From positions 310,364 to 323,382 of the forward strand of contig MU646682.1 of NCBI GenBank assembly GCA_026770585.1: DNA of 13,019 nucleotides, written 5' to 3'. Both the position numbers and the translations under genes were made by a program. The first letter of the stretch is position 1. Every line of letters starts with the position of its first letter. A model generated the notes under the pieces. That model worked only from the letters and a program-made list of their open reading frames with translations, made no database searches and had not been told where the DNA came from. Source of the DNA: Baffinella frigidus (Eukaryota; Cryptophyceae; Cryptomonadales; Baffinellaceae). Positions 11,752-13,019 of the stretch are shown one piece after another.

Positions 11752-12639
11752 GTGAAATGTTATGACGCGAATCGAAATTCTGGCGGCGAGTCACGTCTGG
11801 CGACGTTTCGAACGCCCTGTGGCGCGAGTGCAATGTCCGATCCAGGCCAAGAGCGCCCGAGAGCAATGCCATCGCCCTTCTCGGGTGGGCCGCGTGCACA
11901 GCCGCCGATCAGAACCCGTCCCACCCGCACGCCCCCTCCGCGGGCCATGCCTTCGGATCCCGGCTCGATTGGGAACGAGAACGCGCCGCTGGGGAGCGCC
12001 GCCCCGCGCACGCCCTCCACACCCATTGCACCGCCCTCCTTTGGGGTCTCGACTCCCCAGGGACTGGTCACTCCGCCCCCGAAGGCTGCAGAGGGCGGTG
12101 TTGACGTGGCGAAACCGCGCGCCGCCAAACACGAACCCGTTGAGGAGACGCCGCCATCGCCATCGCCAGCTGTCCCGGATGTAGAGCAAGCACCCCTCAT
12201 ACCCGAGAGCGCGCCGCCGCCTGCGGCGGCAGAGCAGAGCACCAAGGTGAGGATCCTCCCGCCCTCCATCACCCATACCCCCACTCCTGCCTTTCAGGAG
12301 CAGGCCTCATCAACCCCGCCCCCCCCTCAGGCGTCGGCGCCATCCCCAGCGTCGGAGGAGCACACCGCAACCCCACTTCCTCCGCAGCACTCCCCGGAGG
12401 CGACCTCCGCCTTCCCGCCCGTGCCCGAGCCGCGGAACCGGATGGAGGCGGCGCCCGCGGAGGACGCGGTGCCGTACGTGTCGGACGGGGTGGTGTACTC
12501 GAGCTACGCGGGGACGTCGGGGCGCACGAGCCGGACCAGCTACAGCATCAACCGTGAGGAGGTTCGTCTTTCACTTTTCCTCTGTCTGTTTGGGCGAAGC
12601 GATTTGGTGCGCAGGGGTTCTTTGGAGCGGCAAAGTTGA
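11752..12639 (+). CDS. Hypothetical proline-rich protein (5' exon)
   Basis: A 295-codon frame. The first ATG is at 11752, but residues 1-27 are unlike the rest, and ATG 11833 (MSDPGQERPRAMPSPF) may be the real start. The body is a disordered Pro/Ala/Ser/Thr chain with PPPP and TPPP runs and no domain. Near the end it becomes ordered-looking: VPYVSDGVVYSSYAGTSGRT and then SRTSYSINREE. A donor GAG|GTTCGT at 12561/12562 follows REE, after which the frame turns into Leu/Phe-rich sequence that looks like translated intron, so the 3' limit is probably 12561. An alternative donor ACC|GTGAGG lies at 12553/12554. The YSSYAG...SRTSYS segment is repeated at about 12708. Function is unknown. Confidence 0.48.
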   Translation: MKCYDANRNSGGESRLATFRTPCGASAMSDPGQERPRAMPSPFSGGPRAQPPIRTRPTRTPPPRAMPSDPGSIGNENAPLGSAAPRTPSTPIAPPSFGVSTPQGLVTPPPKAAEGGVDVAKPRAAKHEPVEETPPSPSPAVPDVEQAPLIPESAPPPAAAEQSTKVRILPPSITHTPTPAFQEQASSTPPPPQASAPSPASEEHTATPLPPQHSPEATSAFPPVPEPRNRMEAAPAEDAVPYVSDGVVYSSYAGTSGRTSRTSYSINREEVRLSLFLCLFGRSDLVRRGSLERQS

Positions 12640-12709
12640 CGGATTTGTACCGCAGACCCAGCATGTCAACTTGAGAAAAGTCCTTCAACCCGACTGAGGC
12701 GGAGATAGA
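12635..12709 (+). repeat. Dispersed repeat S, copy abutting the duplicated exon
   Basis: GTTGACGGATTTGTACCGCA through GTCAACTTGAGAAAAGTCC to GAGGCGGAGATAG. It matches 10389-10315 on the opposite strand. It ends precisely where the second copy of the YSSYAG coding segment begins. Confidence 0.7.
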
Positions 12710-12855
12710 CTCGAGCTATGCGGGGCCGTCAGGGTGGACGAGCCGGACCAGCTACAGTCGTAAATATCGTCGTAAATATACAGTAAATGTCGTAAATATT
12801 CCTGCTGCGGATTTGGAGAGCGGAGGGTTTAGGGTGCAGGGGTTGGGGGTTTAGG
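12675..12855 (+). pseudogene. Duplicated exon-like segment (SSYAG...SRTSYS)
   Basis: The frame opens after a TGA at about 12671. It reads AEIDSSYAGPSGWTSRTSYS and then RKYRRKYTVN, and ends in telomere-like sequence with a TAG. The DSSYAGPSGWTSRTSYS part parallels YSSYAGTSGRTSRTSYS at 12491-12546 of the proline-rich frame. Similarity starts at the end of repeat S. It could be an alternative exon or a decaying duplicate. The GTAAATAT words that follow are repeated four times. Confidence 0.5.
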
Positions 12856-12903
12856 AGTTTAGGGTGCAGGGGTTTCAGGGTTGTGGGTTGTGGGGTTTGG
12901 GTT
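12822..12903 (+). repeat. Interstitial telomere-like tract
   Basis: GGGTTTAGGG with GTGCAGGGG, GTTGGGGG and TTTGGGTTTG variants, more decayed than the other tracts. Its left junction GAGCGGAGGGTTTAGGG is identical to that at 6282. Confidence 0.8.
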
Positions 12904-12969
12904 TGCGAGCTGTTCCGTGGTGTCTAATCCTTGCGGGTGTTGTGACCAAATAAAATGACCTCTCTCAGC

Positions 12970-13019
12970 GCTCTCTCTCCCTCCCTCCCTCCCTCCCTCC
13001 CTCTCTCCCTCCCTCCCTC
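12970..13019 (+). repeat. (CCCT)n microsatellite at the window edge
   Basis: CTCTCTCTCC passes into repeated CCCT units that continue to the end of the window. It is a purine/pyrimidine-asymmetric tract. Confidence 0.95.

Overview
The window looks like nuclear DNA of a eukaryotic microalga. The evidence is long interstitial runs of the TTTAGGG-type telomere repeat (with TTTTGGG, TTTGGGG, TTTCGGG and TTCAGGG variants), canonical GT...AG introns, no bacterial-style operons, proline- and glycine-rich low-complexity coding segments, and very many short inverted-repeat elements. TTTAGGG-type telomeres are known from the green lineage and several other algal groups. A prasinophyte-like green alga is my guess only; the species cannot be named from this window.

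Layout. 1-5450 has no convincing gene. It is a mosaic of non-autonomous, MITE-like inverted-repeat elements, here named A to L. A has 2 copies plus a relic. B has 6 copies with GGTACC-containing ends. C copies are exactly 140 bp with 4-bp target duplications. D and F share the inner core of C. E is 168 bp. G, K and L are other palindromic types. Older R repeats, a 19-bp tandem array, a telomere-like array (1214-1430) and a degenerate GC-rich minisatellite (4766-5340) lie among them.

5600-9711, minus strand, holds the main gene: a split SAM-dependent methyltransferase-like gene that I rebuild from small exons. In gene order these are exon 1 (about 9711-9535, AYHEDYHAKLLEGL), exon 2 (9123-9054, AFLKAIDKLVFKSRR), exon 3 (8282-8161, SAM-binding motif I, VDCCGGHGLLG) and exon 4 (about 5860-5603, GPF...PCCH). 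The phases of exons 2 and 3 fit each other, and exon 3 has excellent splice sites. Exon 3 is surrounded by four further partial copies of itself (7706-8561). The comparison of one of these with exon 3 shows six substitutions, all synonymous, plus one deleted Cys codon. A perfect 73-bp inverted repeat (7239-7311 / 8579-8651) encloses the exon-3 array. Introns are filled with telomere-like repeats and MITEs.

9720-10830 is AT-richer intergenic DNA with a 207-bp foldback element (I) and copies of a dispersed repeat (S). 10835-12639 contains a divergent pair of GC-rich open reading frames of unknown function separated by 47 bp: a 289-residue basic/Gly-rich protein (minus) and a proline-rich protein (plus). 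The last exon-like segment of the plus protein is duplicated at about 12700. The window ends in a telomere-like tract and a (CCCT)n microsatellite.
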